From Candidatus Aenigmatarchaeota archaeon (GTDB lineage Archaea > Aenigmatarchaeota > Aenigmatarchaeia > CG10238-14 > SCSR01), in contig JASEGN010000017.1 in the NCBI GenBank assembly GCA_030018055.1, forward strand, positions 1-15,614: a stretch of 15,614 nucleotides of DNA, read 5' to 3'. Within the stretch, counting starts at the first letter, position 1. Every line of letters starts with the position of its first letter. The notes under the pieces were generated by a model. The model did no database searches. It was not told the DNA's origin and worked only from the letters and a program-made list of their open reading frames with translations. Both the position numbers and the translations under genes were made by a program. Positions 1 to 6,350 of the stretch are shown here, piece after piece.

Positions 1-1
1 C

Positions 2-787
2 AATGGTTGGAATGTTACGAGTATTATTATGACCAATAAGTTTAGATTTTATGTTGCTCTGAGAAAAAAGTTTCCAAAGCCTAAGCCTCTGCCAAATATT
101 CTTGGGCTGGACATCAATTCTGGCAGAATTGCTCTGTCTATCTACAACCCAAGAACTAAAAGTTGGCTTAAACAACTCTATTTTGGAAAAGACATAGGCT
201 TGAAACAAGTAAGATACGAGAAGCGTAGAGCTATCTTGCAGAAATATAGAGACACTGCTACACCCAGCAGAGCAGGTAAAAAGCTTAAAAAACTCTCCGG
301 CAGACAAAGAAACTATGTTAAAACACGAATTTGGCAACTCGTCTCTGAGATTACCAAACTGGCTAAAGCTTACTATGCTGGCATCGTTATCGAAGATATT
401 AAGAATCTTAGAGTTTCTAAGAACCAGTGGCGAAAGAAGTCTAGAAAGAAAGTCAATAGAATACCCTACGGCTTCTTTAGATTTGCACTTGAGCATAAAG
501 CTACTATCGAAGGTATTCCAATAATCTCTATTGACCCAAAATATACTTCGCAGAGTTGCCCTAAGTGCGGGCATAGAAACAAATCCAATCAGAAGCACTA
601 TACCTTGTTCAAATGCAGAAAATGTGGGTTTGAAGCGAATCGGGATAGAGTTGCCTCTCAAAACATCTGTCTGAGAGCGGATAATTTCTGGAGTGTCAAT
701 AATATCCAGATTTCTCAGACTGGGGTTGCTGTAAACCAGCCCGTCTGTCCAGATGAAGGTGTTTGTTCGCAACATTTAATCACCTGA
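2..787 (+). CDS. tnpB: TnpB RNA-guided nuclease (IS200/IS605 OrfB), 5'-partial
   Basis: TnpB proteins are RNA-guided DNA nucleases of IS200/IS605-type transposons that use a guide RNA from the element's right end. The frame stays open to the left window edge (NGWNVTSII before the ATG at 29), so the true start lies upstream and the visible part is the C-terminal portion. Numbering from that ATG, the RuvC-like catalytic residues are D28 in GLDINSG, E122 in IVIEDIKNL and D206 in NRDRVAS. A zinc ribbon (C177-x2-C180, C196-x2-C199) lies between the second and third. All three acidic residues and the four cysteines are present, so the nuclease core looks intact. A GC-rich hairpin begins nine bases after the stop, as expected for the element's right end. 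Confidence 0.9.
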   Translation, partial: NGWNVTSIIMTNKFRFYVALRKKFPKPKPLPNILGLDINSGRIALSIYNPRTKSWLKQLYFGKDIGLKQVRYEKRRAILQKYRDTATPSRAGKKLKKLSGRQRNYVKTRIWQLVSEITKLAKAYYAGIVIEDIKNLRVSKNQWRKKSRKKVNRIPYGFFRFALEHKATIEGIPIISIDPKYTSQSCPKCGHRNKSNQKHYTLFKCRKCGFEANRDRVASQNICLRADNFWSVNNIQISQTGVAVNQPVCPDEGVCSQHLIT

Positions 788-795
788 GTGGAAAG

Positions 796-815
796 CCCCG
801 TCCTTTAGGGCGGGG
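796..815 (+). other. IS200/IS605-type right-end hairpin, possible guide-RNA 3' part
   Basis: The bases CCCCGTCC and GGGCGGGG (796-803 and 808-815) pair over 8 bp, with one G:T, around a TTTA loop. It stands out in an AT-rich window and follows the tnpB stop codon directly. In this transposon family such hairpins mark the right end and form part of the omega/reRNA guide scaffold, which overlaps the tnpB 3' end. The guide RNA itself is inferred. Confidence 0.75.
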
Positions 816-858
816 TTGTTTACACTTAAATAGGCTTTAATAAAAAATTTAAAATAAT

Positions 859-954
859 ATGCCCAAATATTGCCCAAAATGCAACGCAACCTATGGAGAC
901 AAAGTTAAAGAGTGCCCAACATGCGGTAGTAAGTTGGTTAAAGTGGCCTATTAG
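859..954 (+). CDS. 31-aa zinc-ribbon microprotein
   Basis: The short frame reads MPKYCPKCNATYGDKVKECP and continues to 31 residues. It has two CxxC knuckles (C5/C8 and C19/C22) spaced as in a rubredoxin-like or zinc-ribbon fold, so it should bind one zinc ion. Many archaeal genomes carry such free-standing zinc ribbons; their partners are mostly unknown. The start is ATG at 859, with an AT-rich TATA-like stretch (about 834-843) some 20-25 bases upstream and no Shine-Dalgarno, which suits a leaderless transcript. It lies just beyond the TnpB element's right end and may be resident chromosomal DNA at the insertion point. The regular motif is the reason to believe in the gene despite its size. 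Confidence 0.7.
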   Translation: MPKYCPKCNATYGDKVKECPTCGSKLVKVAY

Positions 955-1053
955 CTAATCTAGTTTTGCACGATGATCTGGAAGGAATCAATTATAAATT
1001 ATTTTCAAAACTTCCTAGCAAAACAATTTTTATCTTGATTCTAAAAAGTAATT

Positions 1054-2127
1054 ATGTTGTTAAAATATGTTGAGTTGCTTTATGATCCAGAAATTGGAGA
1101 GCTTTATTTTTGTAGAGCTAAATCCGCTATATGGGAAAGGGTCATAGCTTCACTATTTCAACGGGGCTTTGAGGAAATCTTAGGACCTGCGACTAAACGG
1201 GTTTTTTATACTCAATCGAAAGAAATGATCAAAGAATTTGGAGTTTGTTTCTATATCTCAAAGCTAGAGAAACTTGGAGAACCAGAGGCCGAAGAAATTT
1301 TAAAAAAATTATCGACGTTTGGATACGGGGAATTTAGGCTTATCTCTTTTATCAATAGGGAAATAAAAATAGAGGTGAGAAATTCGTTCAACTCAAGTGA
1401 TTACCCAAAATCTGAAAGGCCCATCTGCTACATTTTATCTGGAATCCTTTCTGGTGCGTTCGAGGTTTGTACGGGAAGAAAAGTTGAATGTGAGGAAATC
1501 TCTTGCATGACTATGGGTAAATCCTCTTGTGAATTTTTAATAAAAATAGGTGCTAAGAAGAGGTCTATGGGAGAGAGGAAAATCGAAAAGAAAAAAACAG
1601 AAATAGAAAGAGACTTGAAAACGATTAAACTTAGACAGAAAAGAAGTGTACTTTACTTCAAATCAACACCATCCGTTATATTTGGAAAGGATTTTTCACC
1701 CATGATTAATCGAGCATTTGAAAAGCTCATCGGGCCTGCTGTGAAGGGAATAGTTTACAATTCGAACAAATCTACAGTTCTTAGGATAATGGAAAAATAC
1801 AAAGGAGTGAAAAAATTTTTAGTGGTACATTTTGGTAGGTTGTTAAAAAAGCAAATCATCAAGTGGGTGACTGAAGAACTAGAGGGAAGAGGCTATGGAA
1901 AGTTTGTTGAAGTAAGTACAGAGGAAGATAAGCTTCATGTAAAAGTAAAAAATTGCCACAACTGCATTGGCTATAAAAGAGCAAGGAAGCCAGTCTGCTA
2001 CAACTTTTCTGGGATATTCGCTGGAATTGCTACTGCAATATTCTTCAAAAACTTTGAATGTGAAGAAATAAAATGTATAGCGACAGGAGATGAATATTGT
2101 GAGTTCTTGGCCGAGCCACATATTTAA
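1054..2127 (+). CDS. Tandem V4R-domain protein
   Basis: This 357-residue protein is made of two copies of a roughly 160-residue unit (about 1-166 and 198-357) joined by a highly charged linker (about 167-197). Each unit ends in a V4R (4-vinyl reductase) domain with the pattern CEEIxCxxxGxxxCEF. The four cysteines have identical spacing in both copies: C125, C146, C151, C159 and C315, C336, C341, C349. The second copy adds a CHNC pair at 301/304. V4R domains are small-molecule-binding modules, often in archaeal and bacterial regulators; the cysteines suggest a metal or cluster. No helix-turn-helix or enzyme domain is seen, so the role is probably sensing or ligand binding in the cytoplasm. A TATA-like tract lies at about 1025-1035. 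The gene appears to be transcribed alone and converges on the next gene. Confidence 0.8.
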   Translation: MLLKYVELLYDPEIGELYFCRAKSAIWERVIASLFQRGFEEILGPATKRVFYTQSKEMIKEFGVCFYISKLEKLGEPEAEEILKKLSTFGYGEFRLISFINREIKIEVRNSFNSSDYPKSERPICYILSGILSGAFEVCTGRKVECEEISCMTMGKSSCEFLIKIGAKKRSMGERKIEKKKTEIERDLKTIKLRQKRSVLYFKSTPSVIFGKDFSPMINRAFEKLIGPAVKGIVYNSNKSTVLRIMEKYKGVKKFLVVHFGRLLKKQIIKWVTEELEGRGYGKFVEVSTEEDKLHVKVKNCHNCIGYKRARKPVCYNFSGIFAGIATAIFFKNFECEEIKCIATGDEYCEFLAEPHI

Positions 2128-2192
2128 TACATAGCCTGAATTGGATTAACGAAAGTTTACATTATAAATAATCTCATAAGAAATAGTAAAAA

Positions 2193-2507
2193 TTATTTAC
2201 GAAACAGCACTTTGCCGAGGTCATATTCCAGAACTCTTCTTATCCTACTTTTTCCCGCACCTGTTCTTTCTCTATCTCTCTGTAGACATTCTCGAAGGTT
2301 ATTATACCTTGAATTTGCAACATGGTATGGCCAAGGATGGTGCTGTGGATCAAGCAATAGCTCTGGAGCATTGATATAAGTCGGTATGTTATTATCGGGA
2401 ATTCCTATTCCTCTAAGAAAGCTATAGCACGACCTATAATTACGTTCATTGATCTCTACTTCTGTCTCACTTAAATAATCGTATACTCTTCTAATTACTC
2501 CCACCAT
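2193..2507 (-). CDS. Hypothetical 104-aa protein, unrecognised
   Basis: I do not recognise this protein. It is short, polar and soluble-looking, with no signal peptide or membrane segment. It is rich in Arg, Tyr and Asn, with an ELLLDPQHHPWPYHV stretch near the middle holding three histidines, and a basic C-terminal third. The case for a real gene rests on an ATG start at 2507, a TATA-like element (TTAAATATTTTT on the minus strand) about 20-30 bases upstream as in leaderless archaeal genes, and a balanced protein-like composition with no competing frame. It lies alone, converging on the V4R gene and divergent from the aldehyde dehydrogenase gene. Confidence 0.55.
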   Translation of the reverse strand: MVGVIRRVYDYLSETEVEINERNYRSCYSFLRGIGIPDNNIPTYINAPELLLDPQHHPWPYHVANSRYNNLRECLQRDRERTGAGKSRIRRVLEYDLGKVLFRK

Positions 2508-2522
2508 GTTTAATTTTTTAAC

Positions 2523-2537
2523 AGAAAAATATTTAAC
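2523..2537 (-). promoter_or_regulatory. TATA-like promoter of the 104-aa gene
   Basis: Read on the minus strand the site is TTAAATATTTTTC. Its centre is about 23 bases before the ATG at 2507, the spacing expected for an archaeal TATA box driving a leaderless or near-leaderless mRNA. Confidence 0.4.
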
Positions 2538-2564
2538 ATTTCACGATTAAAACTTTAAAAAATC

Positions 2565-2579
2565 AAGGGCTTAACCCTT
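2565..2579. promoter_or_regulatory. Inverted repeat AAGGG-CTTAA-CCCTT, possible operator
   Basis: A short perfect inverted repeat (5-bp arms, 5-base spacer) lies 31 bases before the aldehyde dehydrogenase ATG, in the divergent intergenic region. Its GC arms stand out from AT-rich surroundings. It could be a repressor site near the promoter or a small RNA hairpin; chance is also possible. Confidence 0.25.
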
Positions 2580-2610
2580 CACATAATAATTTGAAAGAGA
2601 ACTTGATTAT

Positions 2611-3987
2611 ATGGGAAGACTAAATTCGATTAATCCAGCAGACGGTAGTGTTGTTGGCTCTGTTAAAATTTCAACTAAAAGTGATGTAGCAAATGCTTTC
2701 AAAAAAGCCAAGAAAATTTTCCCACTTTGGAGTCGAACACCTCTTGAAGAAAGAATTGAATATATCGATAAATTTGCCGAAGAAATTCAGAAACAAAAAG
2801 AAGAACTTGCAAAAATTATTACCTTAGAAATGGGGAAACCCTATAAAGAAGCTCTTGGTGAAGTTGCTGGTTGTCGAGAGACTATTCGATATTATACCAA
2901 GAAAGGACCAGATATTCTCCAAGAAGAAATCATTTCTAAGGAAAATGCTGGTGAAAGAAAAATTGTTTTTGAACCTTGGGGTGTTTGTGGCGTAATAACT
3001 CCCTGGAACTATCCCATCAGTCTACCGATCAATAAAATTATCTCAAACATCCTTGTTGGTAATACAGTTTTGTTTAAACCTTCTGAGTATACTCCTCTTT
3101 GTGGGCAGAAGATAGTAGAAATTTTTAAAAAAGTTGGTCTGCCTGAAGGAGTGGTCAATGTTGTTTTTGGCGATGGGAAAGTTGGAAAAATGGTTGTCGA
3201 TACCCCAGTAAATTTTATCTGCTTTACTGGAAGTTCAAAGGTTGGTCAGGAAATTTATCAGAAATGTGGTAGAAAGTTTATTAAATGTGTTTTGGAGCTT
3301 GGCGGTAGTAGTCCAGCTCTGGTCTTTGCTGATACTGATCTTAACAGTGCCGTAGAAAATCTTTACTGGGCTAGATTTTCAAATTGTGGGCAAGTATGTT
3401 GTGCGGTAAAAAGAGTATTTGTAGAAGATTCGATTTTCCACCCCTTCCTAGAGAGAATGATTGAAAAAGTTTCTCAGAAGAAAATTGGTGATCCTTTTAC
3501 TGATGTTGATTTTGGTCCATTAGTTTCTAAAAAACAACTCGATCTTTTGGTTTCACAGGTGAAAGACGCTATTCAAAAAGGAGCAAAGGTTGAGATTGGA
3601 GGTAAGCGACCAGAAGGAAGAGAGTATCGAAAAGGGAATTTCTTTTTACCTACAATCCTAACGAATGTTAATTTTAAAATGAGAGTTCTAAAAGAGGAGG
3701 TCTTTGGACCAGTTTTACCAATAATGCCTTTTAAAAACATTGGGGAAGCAATTAAGATGGCTAATAAGACTCAATATGGTTTATCTGCAGAAATCTATAC
3801 TTCTGACCCGAAAAAAGCAGAAGAGCTAACTAAAGATTTACAAGCTGGGGTGGTAGCTATAAATACTCATTCTTTTTTCTCTCGTGAAGCTCCTTTTGGA
3901 GGTTACAAAAAAAGTGGAATTGGACGAGAAGGTGGCAAATATGGATTGCGAGAATTGGTTCAGATCAAATACATTTGTAGAGAGTAA
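2611..3987 (+). CDS. Aldehyde dehydrogenase, succinate-semialdehyde type
   Basis: The protein oxidises an aldehyde to the carboxylic acid with NAD(P)+ and is a full-length member (458 residues) of the aldehyde dehydrogenase superfamily. Visible motifs are the PWNYP oxyanion site (N133), the cofactor-binding LFKPSE (K156), the FTGSSKVG loop, the general base E229 in LELGGSSPA, the catalytic cysteine C263 in GQVCCA, and EEVFGPV near the C-terminal third. Its short length and motif wording resemble succinate-semialdehyde dehydrogenases, but the natural substrate cannot be read from sequence. It is likely a soluble cytoplasmic tetramer. Eight of its 18 arginine codons are CGA or CGT, while neighbours mostly use AGA or AGG; this hints at transfer, possibly from a bacterium. 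No strong Shine-Dalgarno precedes the ATG. Confidence 0.93.
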   Translation: MGRLNSINPADGSVVGSVKISTKSDVANAFKKAKKIFPLWSRTPLEERIEYIDKFAEEIQKQKEELAKIITLEMGKPYKEALGEVAGCRETIRYYTKKGPDILQEEIISKENAGERKIVFEPWGVCGVITPWNYPISLPINKIISNILVGNTVLFKPSEYTPLCGQKIVEIFKKVGLPEGVVNVVFGDGKVGKMVVDTPVNFICFTGSSKVGQEIYQKCGRKFIKCVLELGGSSPALVFADTDLNSAVENLYWARFSNCGQVCCAVKRVFVEDSIFHPFLERMIEKVSQKKIGDPFTDVDFGPLVSKKQLDLLVSQVKDAIQKGAKVEIGGKRPEGREYRKGNFFLPTILTNVNFKMRVLKEEVFGPVLPIMPFKNIGEAIKMANKTQYGLSAEIYTSDPKKAEELTKDLQAGVVAINTHSFFSREAPFGGYKKSGIGREGGKYGLRELVQIKYICRE

Positions 3988-4038
3988 AGTTAATTCATCC
4001 TATTAAACTATTAAAAAAGTAGGTTATGACTTCTAATT

Positions 4039-4698
4039 ATGCTAGTTAGAATTGATGATAGAACAGGAAATAAAGATATTCATTGTGCAAGATGTGGAGG
4101 TTGCTGTAAAGATATTACTCCAAGCGTAGAAGATTTGTTGAGACTTGAAGAGTATAAGCTAGAGGAAATTTTAGATTTTGAGAAAAATGATTTGTTTTTC
4201 AGAAATGTTGATAGCAAGTGTATCTTCCTCAGAGATAATCTATGCTCAATATATGATAAGCGACCAGATATTTGTAAGCTTTATCCTTTTAAGGTAGAGC
4301 CATCCAATGTAGCTGAAAATGAAATTATCTTTAAATTAACTTGCCGTTCTAATATCAGAAATGGAGGAGAATATCCTTTATGTAATGGTGGTTTGATAGG
4401 CAAAGCATATTTTGTTGAAGGTGGGGATAATTTATCGGTAGCTGAAAGTTATGCTAAAAATCTTTTAAGGGAATTCGCTTCTAACTCACTGGTAAAAGTA
4501 GATAATAAGTTAACAATAGCTAAGGATTTAGATGAGATAAAGAGCTATAAGCTAGACTATCTCAATAAAATTTTTAAAATTTACAGGAATATGAGCATGG
4601 GAGATGCTATGGAAATCCTGAAAAGAAAATATGGTAAAGAATTGTTAAACTCCTTGCAGGACTGGTTTCAAATTGGATATATATTTGAATTTGGCTGA
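4039..4698 (+). CDS. YkgJ-family cysteine-cluster protein
   Basis: The N-terminal half carries the signature of YkgJ/FliB-like (UPF0153) proteins: C16-x2-C19-GG-C22-C23, then C61, C69 and C79 in KRPDICKLYPF. These cysteines bind a zinc or iron-sulfur cluster; members include flagellin lysine N-methylases, but most have no known reaction. The C-terminal half (about 110-219) is helical and charged and shows no recognised motif; it has two further cysteines in LTCRS and PLCNG. At 219 residues the protein is longer than minimal family members. It follows the aldehyde dehydrogenase by 51 bases on the same strand, so joint transcription is possible, but its arginine codons look like those of the host. 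Confidence 0.8.
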   Translation: MLVRIDDRTGNKDIHCARCGGCCKDITPSVEDLLRLEEYKLEEILDFEKNDLFFRNVDSKCIFLRDNLCSIYDKRPDICKLYPFKVEPSNVAENEIIFKLTCRSNIRNGGEYPLCNGGLIGKAYFVEGGDNLSVAESYAKNLLREFASNSLVKVDNKLTIAKDLDEIKSYKLDYLNKIFKIYRNMSMGDAMEILKRKYGKELLNSLQDWFQIGYIFEFG

Positions 4699-4730
4699 GT
4701 TCCGGCCATTAGTTTTTAGTTAGCATACCA

Positions 4731-4751
4731 CGAAAGCATAGATTTATAAAT
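4731..4751 (+). promoter_or_regulatory. Strong archaeal promoter (TATA box, possible BRE)
   Basis: The sequence TTTATAAATA at 4742-4751 is a near-consensus archaeal TATA box. A purine-rich CGAAAG lies just upstream at 4731-4736, in rough position for a BRE. Transcription should begin about 25 bases downstream, near 4772-4775, leaving a leader of roughly 60 bases before the TTG start at 4835. Confidence 0.65.
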
Positions 4752-4773
4752 ACAAGAATTAACTTGAATAATA

Positions 4774-4813
4774 CGTGCAACAGATTTACTCCTTCTGTAG
4801 TAGATCTTGCATG
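4774..4813 (+). promoter_or_regulatory. Structured 5' leader hairpin
   Basis: CGTGCAA (4774-4780) pairs with TTGCATG (4807-4813) over 7 bp with one G:T. Directly stacked on it, CAGA (4781-4784) pairs with TCTG (4794-4797), leaving a one-sided bulge at 4798-4806. The hairpin begins almost at the predicted transcription start and ends ten bases before the Shine-Dalgarno. It could stabilise the mRNA 5' end or regulate translation; function is inferred. Confidence 0.4.
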
Positions 4814-4822
4814 TTAAATAAA

Positions 4823-4830
4823 AGAGGTGA
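4823..4830 (+). promoter_or_regulatory. Shine-Dalgarno AGAGGTGA, fixes the TTG start
   Basis: The purine run with GGTG core is a strong archaeal ribosome-binding site, ending four bases before TTG at 4835. It decides the start of the 51-aa zinc protein. Most other genes in the window lack such a site and appear leaderless. Confidence 0.7.
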
Positions 4831-4834
4831 ATAA

Positions 4835-4990
4835 TTGGCGTTTGAATTCGGCCGAAGGTTTGGTGGACCTAGGAAGATGTACAAGGCAATTTGTGCAGAC
4901 TGTGGGAAGGAATGTGAGGTTCCATTCAAACCTATAGAAGGAAGGCCAGTTTATTGTAGAGAATGTTACCCAAAACATAGGAAATATTAA
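4835..4990 (+). CDS. 51-aa CxxC zinc-binding protein (CxxC-x17-CxxC type)
   Basis: The frame starts with TTG and encodes (M)AFEFGRRFGGPRKMYKAIC followed by ADCGKECEVPFKP and, near the end, VYCRECYPKHRKY. The CxxC pairs C20/C23 and C41/C44 are separated by 17 residues, and the ECEVPF wording matches the small archaeal and bacterial CxxC-x17-CxxC zinc-ribbon family. The basic, glycine-rich N-terminus suggests contact with nucleic acid or the ribosome; the actual role is unknown. Expression signals are the best in the window: near-consensus TATA box, a hairpin leader and a strong Shine-Dalgarno. That suggests an abundant or regulated product. Confidence 0.8.
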   Translation: MAFEFGRRFGGPRKMYKAICADCGKECEVPFKPIEGRPVYCRECYPKHRKY

Positions 4991-5198
4991 TAATTGTTAG
5001 TTGAATTTCAGATACTTCTTTCAGAAATTCTATAAGAGAAATGAAGAAATGTTAAGATAGTAGTTCTTTTATTTAATTTTAAGAAGAAAATTAAACATAA
5101 AAACATCAATGGTAGTGATTTATTTCAACAGTTTTTAATATAATCCTCTCTAAAGAATTACAAGCTCACTAGACTTTAAAATTTAAAAATTATAATAT

Positions 5199-5960
5199 AT
5201 GAAAATGTCTCCACTGATAGTTAAAGAAATTTATGCAAAAAGTATCTTATCTGAGTCAAAAGTTCATGATTACGTCATCAATCCCTATGTTGGCTGCCAA
5301 CATGGTTGCACCTATTGCTATGTGCAGAGATACAGGAAGAGATTTGGTGGTCATGAAGAACCATGGGGCGAATTTATTGACGTAAAACTCAATGCACCAA
5401 GCTTGTTACAGGAGGAAATAAAAAGAAAAGAAGTTGGTAGAGTTTGGATATCTGGGATGTGTGACCCTTATCAACCACTTGAGAAAAAATATGAATTAAC
5501 GAAAAGATGTCTTGAAATTTTATTAGAGTATGATTGGCCTGTTACAATCCAAACAAAATCACCTCTTGTACTGCGTGATATTGAGTTATTTAAAAAATCT
5601 GATGAGATTGAAGTTGGGCTTACAATTACCACAGCCGACGAGAAAATTAGAGAGATTTTTGAGCCACGTGCACCGCCAATCAAAAAAAGAATTGATGCTG
5701 TGAAAAAAATACACTTAGCCGGTATTAAAACTTATGTAATGATAGGACCCATACTTCCACGGGCTGAAGAACTTGTTGAACAGCTAAATGGAAAGGTGGA
5801 TTATGTGATAATCGATAGGATGAACTATCATTATGGAGATTGGGTATATAAGAAGTATAACTTAGAACATGCCATGAGTGATGATTTCTTTAACCAAAAG
5901 AAAGGAAAGCTTATCCATGCCTTTGAAAAATTAGGAATTAGTTGTAGAGCTGTATTTTAA
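5199..5960 (+). CDS. Radical SAM protein, SplB-like (COG1533 type)
   Basis: The protein carries the radical SAM cluster motif C33-x3-C37-x2-C40 (GCQHGCTYCY) near its N-terminus, preceded by NPYVG as is typical for SplB-related proteins. It then has SGMCDPYQPLEKKYELTKRC and TIQTKS, both hallmark stretches of this family, and a partial TIM barrel to residue 253. Members are related to spore photoproduct lyase, but few archaeal ones have a proven substrate, so repair of DNA is only a possibility. Length is normal. It has two nearby ATG codons (5199 and 5205); the first is taken. An AT-rich TATA-like tract lies at about 5171-5190. It is transcribed alone and converges on the vanZ-like gene. Confidence 0.88.
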   Translation: MKMSPLIVKEIYAKSILSESKVHDYVINPYVGCQHGCTYCYVQRYRKRFGGHEEPWGEFIDVKLNAPSLLQEEIKRKEVGRVWISGMCDPYQPLEKKYELTKRCLEILLEYDWPVTIQTKSPLVLRDIELFKKSDEIEVGLTITTADEKIREIFEPRAPPIKKRIDAVKKIHLAGIKTYVMIGPILPRAEELVEQLNGKVDYVIIDRMNYHYGDWVYKKYNLEHAMSDDFFNQKKGKLIHAFEKLGISCRAVF

Positions 5961-5973
5961 CTTTAAGAAAATT

Positions 5974-6309
5974 TTATTTTGGTTTTTTTATTAAGTAAGT
6001 AGAAATCAAAATACCAAAAATAATGCCGATGACATCTGCCAACCAATCCCACAAACTAAAAACTCTGAAAGGAACAAAGAGCTGATGCATCTCATCACTC
6101 AAACCATATAAACTTCCTACAAGAAAAGAAAGCTTAATACCTGCTACTCTTGGAAGCAAAATACCTAAAATGGTATACTCTACAACATGTAAAGAGAATT
6201 TTGTTGGATCTAATTTATCAACTACCTCTGGAAATTCTAAAGGAATAGAAGAAATGTAGAAAATTAAAGCCATATACATAATAGTTATAGATAAATATAA
6301 TTTTCCCAT
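5974..6309 (-). CDS. VanZ-like membrane protein
   Basis: This small integral membrane protein (about 111 residues) has four predicted hydrophobic segments and the VanZ-family residues: HVVEYTILG, then LSDEMHQLFVPFR and DWLADVIGIIFG. VanZ was named from a teicoplanin-resistance gene, but the family's biochemical role is unknown; a lipid or cell-envelope link is likely. The ATG at 6309 is taken as start; an in-frame TTG at 6315 would add two residues. Neither has a Shine-Dalgarno. The gene diverges from the XPD-like helicase gene with 41 bases between the two ATGs, and ends 13 bases from the convergent radical SAM gene. Confidence 0.85.
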   Translation of the reverse strand: MGKLYLSITIMYMALIFYISSIPLEFPEVVDKLDPTKFSLHVVEYTILGILLPRVAGIKLSFLVGSLYGLSDEMHQLFVPFRVFSLWDWLADVIGIIFGILISTYLIKKPK

Positions 6310-6350
6310 CTTCAAATATCGTTTTTGGATGTATTCAACTAATTAGTATT

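Larger units (their letters stand above)
1..818 (+). mobile_element. TnpB-only IS200/IS605-type element, left part missing
   Basis: The stretch holds the 3' part of a tnpB gene followed directly by a GC-rich hairpin typical of the right end of IS200/IS605-family elements. No tyrosine transposase (tnpA) gene is seen, but the left end lies outside the window, so its absence cannot be shown. The exact right boundary is not resolved because the cleavage tetranucleotide and an intact left end are not visible. The end coordinate is taken just after the hairpin. Confidence 0.7.

Noticed and set aside
973..1038. 21-codon ATG frame before the V4R gene
   Set aside because: Very short, no motif or ribosome-binding site, and it overlaps the probable promoter of the V4R gene.
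4991..5198. Possible small genes or RNA in the 208-base gap
   Set aside because: Only short frames (up to about 32 codons) without motifs, and no stable GC-rich structure; it appears to hold just AT-rich promoter sequence for the radical SAM gene.
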